Source of the DNA: M3007 sp044230315
GTDB taxonomy: Bacteria > Bacteroidota > Bacteroidia > Chitinophagales > Saprospiraceae
Length of the DNA stretch: 64,000 bases
Assembly: GCA_044230315.1 (NCBI GenBank)
Contig: JBGARJ010000002.1
Coordinates: 204,431 to 268,430, forward strand
Direction of reading: 5' to 3'
Shown here: piece after piece, positions 37,301-44,399 of the stretch
Layout: every line of letters starts with the position of its first letter
Position numbering within the stretch: the stretch's first letter is position 1
Made by a program: the position numbers and the translations under genes
Notes under the pieces: model-generated
Seen by the model: the letters and a program-made list of their open reading frames with translations, nothing else
What the model was told of the DNA's origin: nothing
The model's database searches: none

Positions 37301-37881
37301 ACACCAATACACCGAACACCTGTGCAGCTTGCCATACCACGAATTACAATCAGACCACCAACCCCAACCACGTTTCACTGACTATCCCGACTGATTGTGC
37401 CCAATGCCATACCACCAATGGCTGGGCGCCGGCAACTTTCCCCATTCACAACAATTATTATCAACTCAATGGCGCGCACGCGGCCATTGCCAACAACTGT
37501 GCGGCCTGCCATAACGGCAATTATAACAATACACCGAATACCTGTTATGGGTGTCACCAGGCTAATTACACGCAGGCTACCAATCCCAACCACGTCTCTG
37601 CGGGCTTCCCGGTAGCCTGCCAAAATTGTCACACCGAAACAGCCTGGACGCCGTCCACCTTCAATCACGACGGGATGTATTTCCCCATTTATCACGGCAA
37701 ACACAAGGACAAGTGGAATCTGTGTGCCGACTGCCATACAAATGCATCAAATTTTGCGCAATTTACCTGTATCACCTGCCACACCAATCCGGAGACCAAT
37801 AACCACCATCAGGGCGTATCGGGCTATTCCTATAACAGTGCTGCTTGTTTGTCGTGCCATCCCAACGGATCAGCCAATTAA
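31294..37881 (+). CDS. Giant exported multiheme cytochrome c, 88 CxxCH motifs
   Basis: A 2195-residue protein with signal peptide MYRLPTILVFLGLAVRVFSQ and 88 CxxCH motifs by my count, about one per 25 residues. Plan by heme number: N-terminal domain (1-13), link (14-15), six triheme units (16-33), six-heme module with DHDGQYFPIYSGAH (34-39), fifteen triheme units (40-84), and closing module with CADCH, CITCH and CLSCHPNGSAN (85-88). Each 73-74 residue unit also carries three other His (IHN/DHN, GAH, NPNH), one per heme, which fits bis-His hemes in a wire-like stack. No lipobox or sorting domain is seen. It sits 44 bp before the outer-membrane barrel gene. A role in long-range extracellular electron transfer is inferred. 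Confidence 0.9.
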   Translation: MYRLPTILVFLGLAVRVFSQSPHGADFKVNCAACHTSAGWEIPFDAWNRTGPVFSRVTGWQIGWDTAAFNHNKTNFQLKGQHAQADCRACHESLVFSQAQTGCISCHKDMHSGTVGSDCARCHTTNNWLVDNINELHQDNGFPLVGVHASTNCIDCHKSETGLRFDRIGNACVNCHLVDYTATTNPDHKGAGFSTNCVECHDMTHQDWTTDKVKHDFFPLTKGHAISDCAKCHAGGDYANTSPDCISCHQPDYAASTDPNHTQAQFSKNCTDCHTTDANWMPAKYSQHDVDYFPIYSGAHQGTWNKCADCHSNTSDYTQFTCTSCHANPTTDNQHGGVNGYSYNSPACLACHPNGNATDVFDHSKTNFPLTGAHLTVNCTQCHTTGYAGTPTNCSGCHTPDYNQSANPGHTVLGLPTDCASCHTTAGWSPATFAIHNNYYPLNGAHAAIATDCATCHHGNYTNTPNTCAGCHTSDYNQTTDPNHVAAKLSTDCKSCHNETAWVPSTFDHNSFYPLTGAHAAIAKDCNACHNGNYTNTPNTCAGCHTTDYNQTTDPNHLAAKFPTDCKNCHNETAWVPSTFDHNSFYPLTGAHAAIAKDCNACHHGDYTNTPNTCAGCHTPDYNQTANPSHTALTLPTDCAGCHTTGGWAPATFTIHNNFYPLNGAHAAIANDCATCHKGNYTNTPNTCAGCHTPDYNQTTNPNHVTATFPTDCKTCHSETAWVPSTFDHNNFYPLTGMHATIAMDCNACHHGNYTNTPNTCAGCHTPDYNQTTNPSHTTLALPMDCAGCHTTGGWSPATFTIHSNYYPLNGAHAAIANDCATCHKGNYTNTPNTCAGCHTPDYNQTTNPNHAAAQFPTDCAACHNETTWAPATFDHDGQYFPIYSGAHNGEWNQCADCHTNPSNFAEFTCTTCHANPQTNNQHAGVNGYTYTNSACLACHPTGNATNIFDHNTTAFPLTGAHLTTNCIDCHASGFAGTPTACASCHTPDYNQSTNPNHAALAIPTDCAECHTTNGWQPATFAIHNHYYPLNGAHAAVANDCATCHQGNYNNTPNTCAGCHIGDYNKTTNPNHVTGQFSTDCKMCHGETAWSPSTFDHNSVYPLTGAHATIASDCNACHQGNYTNTPNTCAGCHTPDYNQTTNPNHVALAIPTDCASCHTNVSWQPATFAIHNNYYPLNGAHAAIATDCATCHNGNYNNTPNTCAGCHIGDYNKTSNPNHVSGQFPTDCATCHGETTWVPSTLDHNSFYPLTGAHAAIANDCNTCHQGNYTSTPNTCAGCHTPNYNQTTNPNHVALAIPTDCASCHTNVSWQPATFAIHNNYYPLNGAHAAIASDCATCHNGNYNNTPNTCVGCHQTNYNQTTNPNHAAEQFPTDCASCHSETAWAPSTFNHNNYYPLNGAHATIANDCNACHNGNYTTTPNTCVGCHQTNYNQTTNPNHAAAQFPTDCASCHNETAWVPSTFDHNNFYPLTGAHAAIANDCNACHQGNYTSTPNTCAGCHTPNYNQTTNPNHVALAIPTDCASCHTNVSWQPATFAIHNNYYPLNGAHATIASDCTTCHNGNYNNTPNTCVGCHQTNYNQTTNPSHAAAQFPTDCATCHSETAWVPSTLDHNSFYPLTGAHAAIANDCNTCHQGNYTSTPNTCAGCHTPNYNQTTNPNHLALAIPTDCASCHTNAAWQPATFAIHNNYYALNGAHAAIATDCAACHNGNYNNTPNTCVGCHQANYNQTTNPNHVAEQFPTDCATCHSETAWVPSTFDHNSFYPLNGAHATIANDCNACHNGNYNNTPNTCVGCHQTNYNQTTNPNHGAAQLPTDCASCHNETAWVPSTFDHNSFYPLTGAHAAIANDCNACHQGNYTTTPNTCAGCHTPNYNQTTNPNHVALGIPTDCASCHTNAAWQPATFAIHNNYYALNGAHAAIANDCAACHNGNYNNTPNTCAGCHIGDYNQTTSPNHVQQQFPTNCASCHDETAWIPSTFDHNTVYPLTGAHAAIANDCNDCHHGNYTNTPNTCAACHTTNYNQTTNPNHVSLTIPTDCAQCHTTNGWAPATFPIHNNYYQLNGAHAAIANNCAACHNGNYNNTPNTCYGCHQANYTQATNPNHVSAGFPVACQNCHTETAWTPSTFNHDGMYFPIYHGKHKDKWNLCADCHTNASNFAQFTCITCHTNPETNNHHQGVSGYSYNSAACLSCHPNGSAN
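32545..33867 (+). repeat. Triheme repeat array 1 of the 88-heme gene (6 units)
   Basis: 1323 bp made of six 73-74 codon units. Most carry the sequence NGNYTNTPNTCAGCHTPDYN or a near variant. Confidence 0.9.
34309..37614 (+). repeat. Triheme repeat array 2 of the 88-heme gene (15 units)
   Basis: 3306 bp made of fifteen units. Types alternate: A units (W-QPATFAIHNNYY, 74 residues) and B units (W-VPSTFDHNSFY, 73 residues). Several adjacent A-B pairs are nearly identical at DNA level over hundreds of bases, for example around 34700-35250, 35740-35990 and 36190-36350. Confidence 0.9.
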
Positions 37882-37925
37882 TAATCCCGGAGGTTTATCC
37901 GGACACTATAAAACACCGAGGAGTT

Positions 37926-39566
37926 ATGCGAAATTTCGTCTGCTTGCTTGCCCTTTTTCTGTTTGTGCAACGTGCACAAGTATTGGCTCAGGTTGTATTG
38001 GAGAAGGGGACTGTGTCTTTCGTTTCCTCGCAGAATGTATACGTGAAATTCGAGTCCACGAAGGGGATAAACATCGGCGATACCTTGTTTTTCAAAAAGG
38101 CCGAAAACCCGTTGCCTGCATTGCTGGTGTCGAATAAGTCGTCAGTCTCTTGTGTTTGCTCCAAACTGATACCGGATACCATCCGGGTTGGCGATGAAAT
38201 AACGGCTCGAACCATTCAGGCGGAACCAAAGAAGAAAGACAAAGCGAAAGACATTGGCGACAACAAGGAAAAAGATGCGCTCCCGCCGGGCCATCCCGAT
38301 AAAAGCCCCGAGCAAGCGGCCAAAGCAGAAGACGGTGTAGCGCAAAACAAAAAAATACCCAAACAAAAAATCCGGGCCCGCTTGTCTGCTTCCTCCTACA
38401 CCAACCTTTCCGACCGGGGGGGAGACAGGACCCAGATGCGGTATTCCTTTACAATGCAGGGCGATCACATTAAGAATTCCAGATTTTCTACCGACAACTA
38501 TATCACCTTCCGCCACACGCTGGGTGAGTGGGACCAGGTGAAGGCGAATTTCAACGACGCCCTCAAGATTTATTCGCTCTCGGTCAAATATGATTTTACG
38601 GAAAACACGAATCTGGTATTGGGCAGGAGGATCAACCCGAAGATGGCCAGCATGGGGGCAATAGACGGTGCACAGTTTGAAAAGGGCTTTGGCAGTTTTT
38701 TCTTCGGCGCCATTGCCGGCTCGCGGCCGGATATGTTGGACTATAGCGTCAATTTTCACCTGATGCAGGGCGGCGCCTACATTGGGCATGAAGCAAAAAA
38801 CCCGAACAATTATCAGCTCACTACGCTGGGCGTGATCGAGCAACGGAACAAATCAGCCGTTGACCGTCGGTTCATGTATTTTCAACACACCGGCGACCTG
38901 GCAAAAAACCTGAACCTGTTTGGCTCCTGCGAGGTGGATCTGTACGAAAAAATCAACAATGAATCGAAAACCAAACCCAGCCTGACCAACCTCTTTCTCT
39001 CGCTGCAATACCGGTTTTCGAGGAAGCTGAGTGCGAACATTTCGTATGACAGCCGGAAAAACATCATTTACTATGAGTCCTATAAAAGTTATATCGACAA
39101 GCTAATTGAAGATGAAACCCGGCAAGGCTTGCGTTTTGGCCTCAACTACCGGCCGTTCAAACTTATTTCCTGGGGCATGAATGCCAGTTGGCGTTTTCAA
39201 AAAACCAATATCAACGATTCAAAAAACCTGAACACTTACCTGAATGTTAACCGTGTTCCCTTCCTGAAGGCCTCCGTATCGGTTACGGCAAATTTTCTGC
39301 AGACGAGTTATATCAACAGTAAGATTTACGGCGTAAAATTGCTCAAGGATTTCTTCGGTGGCAAAGTTAATGGCGAACTTTACTACCGCCGGGTCGATTA
39401 TGATTTTCCGGTGTATCAGTACAAAACCAACCAAAATATCATAGGCGGCAGCCTTTCCTGGCAGATTCTCAAAAAACTGGGTTTCTACTTTTTTGTGGAG
39501 GAGACGCTCGACAGTCAAAACAATAATTATATGCTGATCAATACAAAATTAATACAGCGGTTCTGA
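37926..39566 (+). CDS. Outer-membrane beta-barrel protein of the cytochrome operon
   Basis: A 546-residue protein: signal peptide (MRNFVCLLALFLFVQRAQVLAQ), a small N-terminal beta domain (about 23-100) with KGINIGDTLFF, a charged, low-complexity linker (about 100-155, KKKDKAKDIGDNKEKD), then a long run of alternating amphipathic strands to the terminal Phe (LINTKLIQRF), typical of outer-membrane barrels. It lies 44 bp after the 88-heme gene, so it is the best candidate for a porin sheath or anchor that lets a multiheme cytochrome cross the outer membrane, in the manner of MtrB with MtrA. I see no specific sequence match to MtrB; the partner role comes from position. ATG 37926 gives the signal peptide. 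Confidence 0.7.
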   Translation: MRNFVCLLALFLFVQRAQVLAQVVLEKGTVSFVSSQNVYVKFESTKGINIGDTLFFKKAENPLPALLVSNKSSVSCVCSKLIPDTIRVGDEITARTIQAEPKKKDKAKDIGDNKEKDALPPGHPDKSPEQAAKAEDGVAQNKKIPKQKIRARLSASSYTNLSDRGGDRTQMRYSFTMQGDHIKNSRFSTDNYITFRHTLGEWDQVKANFNDALKIYSLSVKYDFTENTNLVLGRRINPKMASMGAIDGAQFEKGFGSFFFGAIAGSRPDMLDYSVNFHLMQGGAYIGHEAKNPNNYQLTTLGVIEQRNKSAVDRRFMYFQHTGDLAKNLNLFGSCEVDLYEKINNESKTKPSLTNLFLSLQYRFSRKLSANISYDSRKNIIYYESYKSYIDKLIEDETRQGLRFGLNYRPFKLISWGMNASWRFQKTNINDSKNLNTYLNVNRVPFLKASVSVTANFLQTSYINSKIYGVKLLKDFFGGKVNGELYYRRVDYDFPVYQYKTNQNIIGGSLSWQILKKLGFYFFVEETLDSQNNNYMLINTKLIQRF

Positions 39567-39673
39567 ACAAATACTTATGCTACTGGAATTAGAGAGGGCG
39601 TCTTTATCTTGCAACCAAAGTATATTGCACCCGCAGCCGGATGACCGCACACACAATAATTAAAACGGATAAA

Positions 39674-40435
39674 ATGAAAGTCTTGGTTTTCGAAACGATT
39701 TTACTGTTAATATTATCCTTATTTGCCTGCAATTCCCAACCAAAGGTCATTGAAAGTGAATCCGCAACGAGTACAGCCGGAAGTGCCGTGGATCAAGCGT
39801 TACCCGGCGTGCAGGTTTCTATGGATGCGGAACACAAGGTCGTGGCAGAAGAAACGTTGAACACGGAGCGGTACACGTATGTGCGCGTAAAGGAGAATGA
39901 TTCCGATTTTTGGATTGCTATCCCCAAAACGGCTGTTGAGATTGGCGCAACCTATTACTATAAGGGCGGATTATTAAAAAAGAACTTCCAAAGCCAGGAA
40001 TATAACCGGGTCTTTGAAACGATCTATCTGGTTTCCGGCATTTCAAAAGAACAGATAGATGGAGGCGGAGGAGGCTCTGCCGTCGATCAGGCCCTGACGC
40101 AAACGCCCAGCCCGGAAGCCACCGCGCCCCCTAAATCGGTCAAATCGGCGCCAGGTGCAATAAAAATCGCCGAACTGGTGGGCCATTTGAGCAAATATGA
40201 AGGCAAAGTGATCCGGGTGACCGGAAAATGCGTGAAAATCAACCCCATGATCATGGGCCGCAACTGGATCCATATCCAGGACGGCACGGCAAACAACTTC
40301 GATCTTACCATTACGACCACTGAAAATGTACCGCTGGGTGAAGTGGTTACCCTGGAAGGTACTATTGCCTTGAACAAAGATTTTGGCGCCGGTTACCGGT
40401 ACAATGTGATCATGGAAGGGGCAGCCTTGAAATGA
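39674..40435 (+). CDS. Lipoprotein with C-terminal OB-fold domain
   Basis: A 253-residue protein with a lipoprotein signal (ETILLLILSLFACNS). The C-terminal 95 residues look like an OB fold: KIAELVGHLSKYEGKVIRVTGKCVKINPMIMGRNWIHIQDG region, then LTITTTENVPLGEVVTLEG. Similar OB-fold exported proteins are found near cytochrome c genes; their ligand is unknown. A segment containing SAVDQAL occurs twice (near residues 36 and 137). It follows the barrel gene by 107 bp, possibly from a second weak promoter (TATATTG near 39621), and ends at a large terminator. Confidence 0.65.
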   Translation: MKVLVFETILLLILSLFACNSQPKVIESESATSTAGSAVDQALPGVQVSMDAEHKVVAEETLNTERYTYVRVKENDSDFWIAIPKTAVEIGATYYYKGGLLKKNFQSQEYNRVFETIYLVSGISKEQIDGGGGGSAVDQALTQTPSPEATAPPKSVKSAPGAIKIAELVGHLSKYEGKVIRVTGKCVKINPMIMGRNWIHIQDGTANNFDLTITTTENVPLGEVVTLEGTIALNKDFGAGYRYNVIMEGAALK

Positions 40436-40452
40436 TTGCATGCCACATTTTC

Positions 40453-40510
40453 CCCGGAAGCAGAAAGGCACGGACGGTCTGGCGATCATCCGTGCCTTTC
40501 TGCTTCCGGG
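40453..40510. terminator. 22-bp perfect hairpin between convergent genes
   Basis: 40453-40474 (CCCGGAAGCAGAAAGGCACGG...) pairs perfectly over 22 bp with 40489-40510, leaving a 14-nt loop. It separates the cytochrome operon from the convergent CcsBA gene and can act on both strands; there is no long T-run. Confidence 0.65.
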
Positions 40511-40543
40511 CGGGGCAAATACCTTTGATCTTGCACAGGGGGC

Positions 40544-43500
40544 TTACCCCGGCGTTGCCTCCAATGCCCCCGTTTTAGCGGAGCGCCCCGAACGCAGGTA
40601 CCAGCGATGCCGCCAGAATGCCAGCAGGCTAATGGTTATTAACGTCATAACGGAATAGTAAACGAAGGGCGGCACCGGCACCGGATCGCCGGCCGCATAG
40701 GAATGCAAACCGGAGAGATAGTAGTTTACGCCAAAATAGGTCATCATTACAGTAGCCCATCCGAATAAGGTGGCTACATTAAAGGCGTAGAAACCGCGCA
40801 ACCCCGGAATAAAACGCATGTGCAGGATGAACGAATAGACCAGTATGGTGACCAGCGCCCAGGTTTCTTTGGCATCCCAACCCCAATAGCGCCCCCAGGA
40901 TTCGTTGGCCCACACCCCGCCCAGGTACGTCCCGATACTGATCATAAACAGCCCGCCGATAAGTGTCATTTCGCTGGTGTAGCTCAATTCTTTGATGATG
41001 CGGTAGACATTCTCCTTGTTCCTGTTATTGGCGAAGATCATAAAGATCAGGTTCAATACGCCGATAATAGCGCCCAACACCAGGAATCCATAACTTCCCG
41101 CTTCGAGCGAAACGTGAATTGTCAGCCAATACGATTTCAACACCGGCACCAGGGGTGTGATTTCGGGGTCGAGCCAGCTCATGCCGGATACCATCAGAAT
41201 AGTGGCCGACAACACGGAGGTGGCCGCGAGTCCGCCCATCGATTTTCTGGAGAAAATAAGTCCCGCCAGAACGGTCGTCCAGCCGATATAGATCATAGAC
41301 TCGTAACCGTTGCTCCATGGCGCCCGCTCGGAAACATACCAGCGCAGGCCCAGGCCCAGGGTGTGCATCAAAAATCCGAATGCCAGGGCGCCAAAGGCGA
41401 TCTTAAACGCCAGGTTGAGCCGGAGTTTGGGCTTGAAAACCGAGGTGAACAGCAAACCCAGGAATACCAATCCCAGGAGCCCGTAGACCATACTCAGGCG
41501 GTTGAAAATATTGAGTTTGTTGAGCAGCAATTCCGCATTCAATTGTGAAGCCGACGGTAAAATAGAGCCGCCGTATTGTTTTTGATAATGGTCCAATTCA
41601 TCAACCAGCCGGTTGGCCAGGCTCCAGTCGTTATCGTGGAGGGCCTTTTGAAGGGTCATGATATAGGCCGGGTAAAATTTTTCATAAAAAGGGTTTGCTG
41701 CGGTTATTTCATGTTGGTGGCCGACTTCCGGCGGCGATTGCCAGGTATTGGTCGCGTCGCCGGGCACGGGGAAGGCTTTCATGAACTTGCCCGAAAAAAC
41801 CATGCTGCAGATGTTCACTTTTTCATCCAGCTTCATGATCTCTTTTTCGAAAACACCCCTGTCCCGCGGCTGAATATTATAAGCATTTCGCGCTTGCTCC
41901 TTCAGTTTGTATTGGCCGGTTTCATCAAAAAAATCATTGTAGGAAGCAAGGTCGCCGTTGATTTGAATGAGTTTCCGGATTTCTTCGTGTTTGCCCAGTT
42001 TAATGATCGGAACGTTGTACCAATCTTCCGGATAGGTAGACATGCCGAGGATGATTTGGTCGGCTGTTTGCCCGTACAAATCTTCTTTCCGGGCGAGTTT
42101 CCGGAGGATCTCATTGGTGAAAGTGTTCATTGGTTTTAGCCTCCCCTTGTAATCCTGGACCAGCACACGACCGAAGCGGGCGGCGTGTTCTTTATTGATC
42201 ACATGCCCGGGCATAGTATGGGGTTCGGCCATCGCGGCAGGCGAATTTAATATCCAACCGCCGGTGAGCAGCAGGATAAGCACTTTTGTGGACAGGCGCA
42301 TGCGTTTTATATTGTTGGATAATTGAAGGAAGCGGCTTTTGGGGTCAAAGAAGGTCAGCAACATGCCGATAGTCAGCAGGATATAACCCAGATAGGAGAT
42401 CCGGGTCCCCCACATGTCGTGGTTGACGCTCAGGTAGGTGCCTAACTCGTCCTGATCATACGACGATTGAAAGAACCGGTAACCGCCATAGTTCAGAATA
42501 TGGTTCATATAAATGCGTTGGTTTCGTTTGAGGTTGCTTCCCGGATCGATCAGCGTCACTTCGCTTGCATAGGAAGAAGCATTTTCAGTGCCGGGGTATT
42601 TTTCCATGATAAAATCATTCAACTGGATGGCGAAGGGCAGTTTCACCTGTTTGGCGCCATACGCAATTGCCATACTGGTGTTGCCCAGGTTGACCACCTG
42701 CGGCTGGCCCTCCACGCCCTGGCTGCCGACGACAAATACTTGTTTTTCTGTACCATTGGAGCGGATTTTTAGGTCCAGACCTGCCTTGCTGGAATTGGCC
42801 ATTTTGGCCGAGGATGAAATCAGATCGACTCTTGCTTTGGGTTTGAAATCGCCGAAAACGAACCGCTCCTGTCCGTTGGTATACAGGCTGCGCAGCATGA
42901 GAGGGTGTTCAATCCCCGGCGCGAGGGTGTCCGTTTTTTGCGTGGCCATTACGGTTTGAGTAAAAGCAGTGTTGGATTTGAAGGTCAAATTCTTGTTTTC
43001 GTATCGAATATTGAAAGCAGCAGGGTCTTCGGCGTTGCCAAAATTGAATATCGTGCCATAGATATTCGTCTTTACGCCATACGGCACAGGGAATTCCTCC
43101 CGGCCATTCGCGCCGCCGATCACCACTTTGACCACCGGAACGCCATTCGCGTCGTCTTCCACAATAGTTTCTTTTGGGTTGGGCATAAAGTTGGTCACTT
43201 CGACTTCAATATCCTCGGCGCCCAGGCGATAGCGTTTTTTCAGGTGGTTGTTGCCCAATGTAGCGAAAAGAACGGGCTCGTCGAAGCGATAACGCTTGCC
43301 TTGCTGGATGGCTTCAAACTGTAAATAGGTCTCCGACGACAAGAACGAATTAGAGGCCTCGCCTTCACGAATGCCCATCATGCCTTCGCTACCAAAGTAG
43401 CGCGTAGCCCCGGCGCCCAGAAGAATGACGAGCATGGCCGCGTGGAACGTGAGTATCGTCCATTTTTTCTGCTGGAACATCCGGTACCGTAAAATATTGG

Positions 43501-43696
43501 CAATGAGGGTGATGCCGAATAACGCCAGCAGTAATTCAAACCATCCCGTTTTGAAGATTATTTTCTGTGCTGAACTCGTACCGAAATCGTTTTCAATAAA
43601 GGTGGCGGTGCCAATGGACGCCGCCAGCAAAATCAGGTAAAGCCCGGCGGCAGAAGTGGAGAACAGCGTGTTGTAAATTTTTTTCAGGATGCGCAT
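40544..43696 (-). CDS. Fused CcsB-CcsA cytochrome c maturation protein
   Basis: A 1050-residue fusion. The N-terminal part is CcsB/ResB-like (FSTSAAGLYLILLAASIGTATFIENDFGT, membrane spans and a large periplasmic domain). A central periplasmic region (about 480-720) is followed by CcsA with the heme-handling WWD motif WGRYWGWDAKETWAL and several membrane His. System II fusions export heme and attach it to CxxCH motifs in the periplasm. It is the only c-type maturation gene here, and lies convergent to an operon with 148 CxxCH motifs. ATG 43696 gives the usual start (MRILKKIYNTLFS). Confidence 0.9.
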   Translation of the reverse strand: MRILKKIYNTLFSTSAAGLYLILLAASIGTATFIENDFGTSSAQKIIFKTGWFELLLALFGITLIANILRYRMFQQKKWTILTFHAAMLVILLGAGATRYFGSEGMMGIREGEASNSFLSSETYLQFEAIQQGKRYRFDEPVLFATLGNNHLKKRYRLGAEDIEVEVTNFMPNPKETIVEDDANGVPVVKVVIGGANGREEFPVPYGVKTNIYGTIFNFGNAEDPAAFNIRYENKNLTFKSNTAFTQTVMATQKTDTLAPGIEHPLMLRSLYTNGQERFVFGDFKPKARVDLISSSAKMANSSKAGLDLKIRSNGTEKQVFVVGSQGVEGQPQVVNLGNTSMAIAYGAKQVKLPFAIQLNDFIMEKYPGTENASSYASEVTLIDPGSNLKRNQRIYMNHILNYGGYRFFQSSYDQDELGTYLSVNHDMWGTRISYLGYILLTIGMLLTFFDPKSRFLQLSNNIKRMRLSTKVLILLLTGGWILNSPAAMAEPHTMPGHVINKEHAARFGRVLVQDYKGRLKPMNTFTNEILRKLARKEDLYGQTADQIILGMSTYPEDWYNVPIIKLGKHEEIRKLIQINGDLASYNDFFDETGQYKLKEQARNAYNIQPRDRGVFEKEIMKLDEKVNICSMVFSGKFMKAFPVPGDATNTWQSPPEVGHQHEITAANPFYEKFYPAYIMTLQKALHDNDWSLANRLVDELDHYQKQYGGSILPSASQLNAELLLNKLNIFNRLSMVYGLLGLVFLGLLFTSVFKPKLRLNLAFKIAFGALAFGFLMHTLGLGLRWYVSERAPWSNGYESMIYIGWTTVLAGLIFSRKSMGGLAATSVLSATILMVSGMSWLDPEITPLVPVLKSYWLTIHVSLEAGSYGFLVLGAIIGVLNLIFMIFANNRNKENVYRIIKELSYTSEMTLIGGLFMISIGTYLGGVWANESWGRYWGWDAKETWALVTILVYSFILHMRFIPGLRGFYAFNVATLFGWATVMMTYFGVNYYLSGLHSYAAGDPVPVPPFVYYSVMTLITISLLAFWRHRWYLRSGRSAKTGALEATPG

Positions 43697-43820
43697 ACAG
43701 AAATTCACTTGAACTAAAAAAATTGAAGCATCAATTGAGGACAATTGAACGCTTCATACAGGGAGTACTTCCTTACCATCTAATTTTTTAGGAAAATGGC
43801 GGGAACCATTGAAGATTATT

Positions 43821-43981
43821 AGAACATGTTTGGATTTTCGTGCTGAGGCGAAAATGGAAAAATTTAATTTCAGGCAAGGCAAATTTTGCAGGCATACGCG
43901 GGCAATCCGCCGAAAAATTTAATGCAGCATGAAATTAAATTTTCTATTTACAGCCCAGCGATGAAATTCCAAGCATGTTCT
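43821..43981 (+). repeat. MITE-like repeat, copy 4
   Basis: A 161-bp copy, same orientation as copies 2 and 3, with a few substitutions (for example GCATACGCGGGCAATCC). It lies 125 bp upstream of the CcsBA gene start. Confidence 0.9.
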
Positions 43982-44374
43982 TAACCAGATTGTTTTACGC
44001 TTTCAATGCGCCAGCACAAATTTACTCAATTCCATGAATGTCCGGCCCAAAACGGCGAATTATTGCGGTTAAATATGGGGCATTAACCGAAACGATGTTT
44101 ATTGAAAAATAATACAGCGCCCGCCTCATTTTCATAGGAAATTTTTCACTATACAAACGGGCTGCATTGAGATAGTTTTAAAAAATCCATGGGATAGATA
44201 CATTTTACAACCTGATGGCCCGAAGCTCCATTTTACGAGGATGAAAGTCACTGAAATAATGTGCTCGTAGCCGCATAATCCACTGACTTTTTGATCAAGA
44301 TTATCTTTCGAAGCATTAATGCAGGCCAGTTTATAGCCTTTGCCGGGTGAACGTGCTCATACCCGACCGTTTTT
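43982..44374. other. AT-richer intergenic region upstream of hypF
   Basis: About 390 bp with no convincing ORF, RNA gene or strong hairpin. Together with the MITE copy it separates the cytochrome locus from the hydrogenase locus. Confidence 0.5.
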
Positions 44375-44382
44375 TACCTTTG
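44375..44382 (+). promoter_or_regulatory. Promoter box for hypF
   Basis: TACCTTTG, exact TAnnTTTG match, 18 bp upstream of the ATG. A purine-rich TTTTAGGAGATCA follows, a possible ribosome binding site that is unusual for this phylum. Confidence 0.6.
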
Positions 44383-44399
44383 CTTTTAGGAGATCAACC

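Noticed and set aside
32545..37614. Regular repeats considered as a CRISPR or satellite array
   Set aside because: The 219-222 bp period is coding, keeps an open frame and conserved CxxCH motifs, and has no repeat-spacer structure.
43982..44374. tRNA or other RNA gene in the gap before hypF
   Set aside because: I looked for cloverleaf arms and long stems and saw none. No tRNA or rRNA gene was recognised anywhere in the window.
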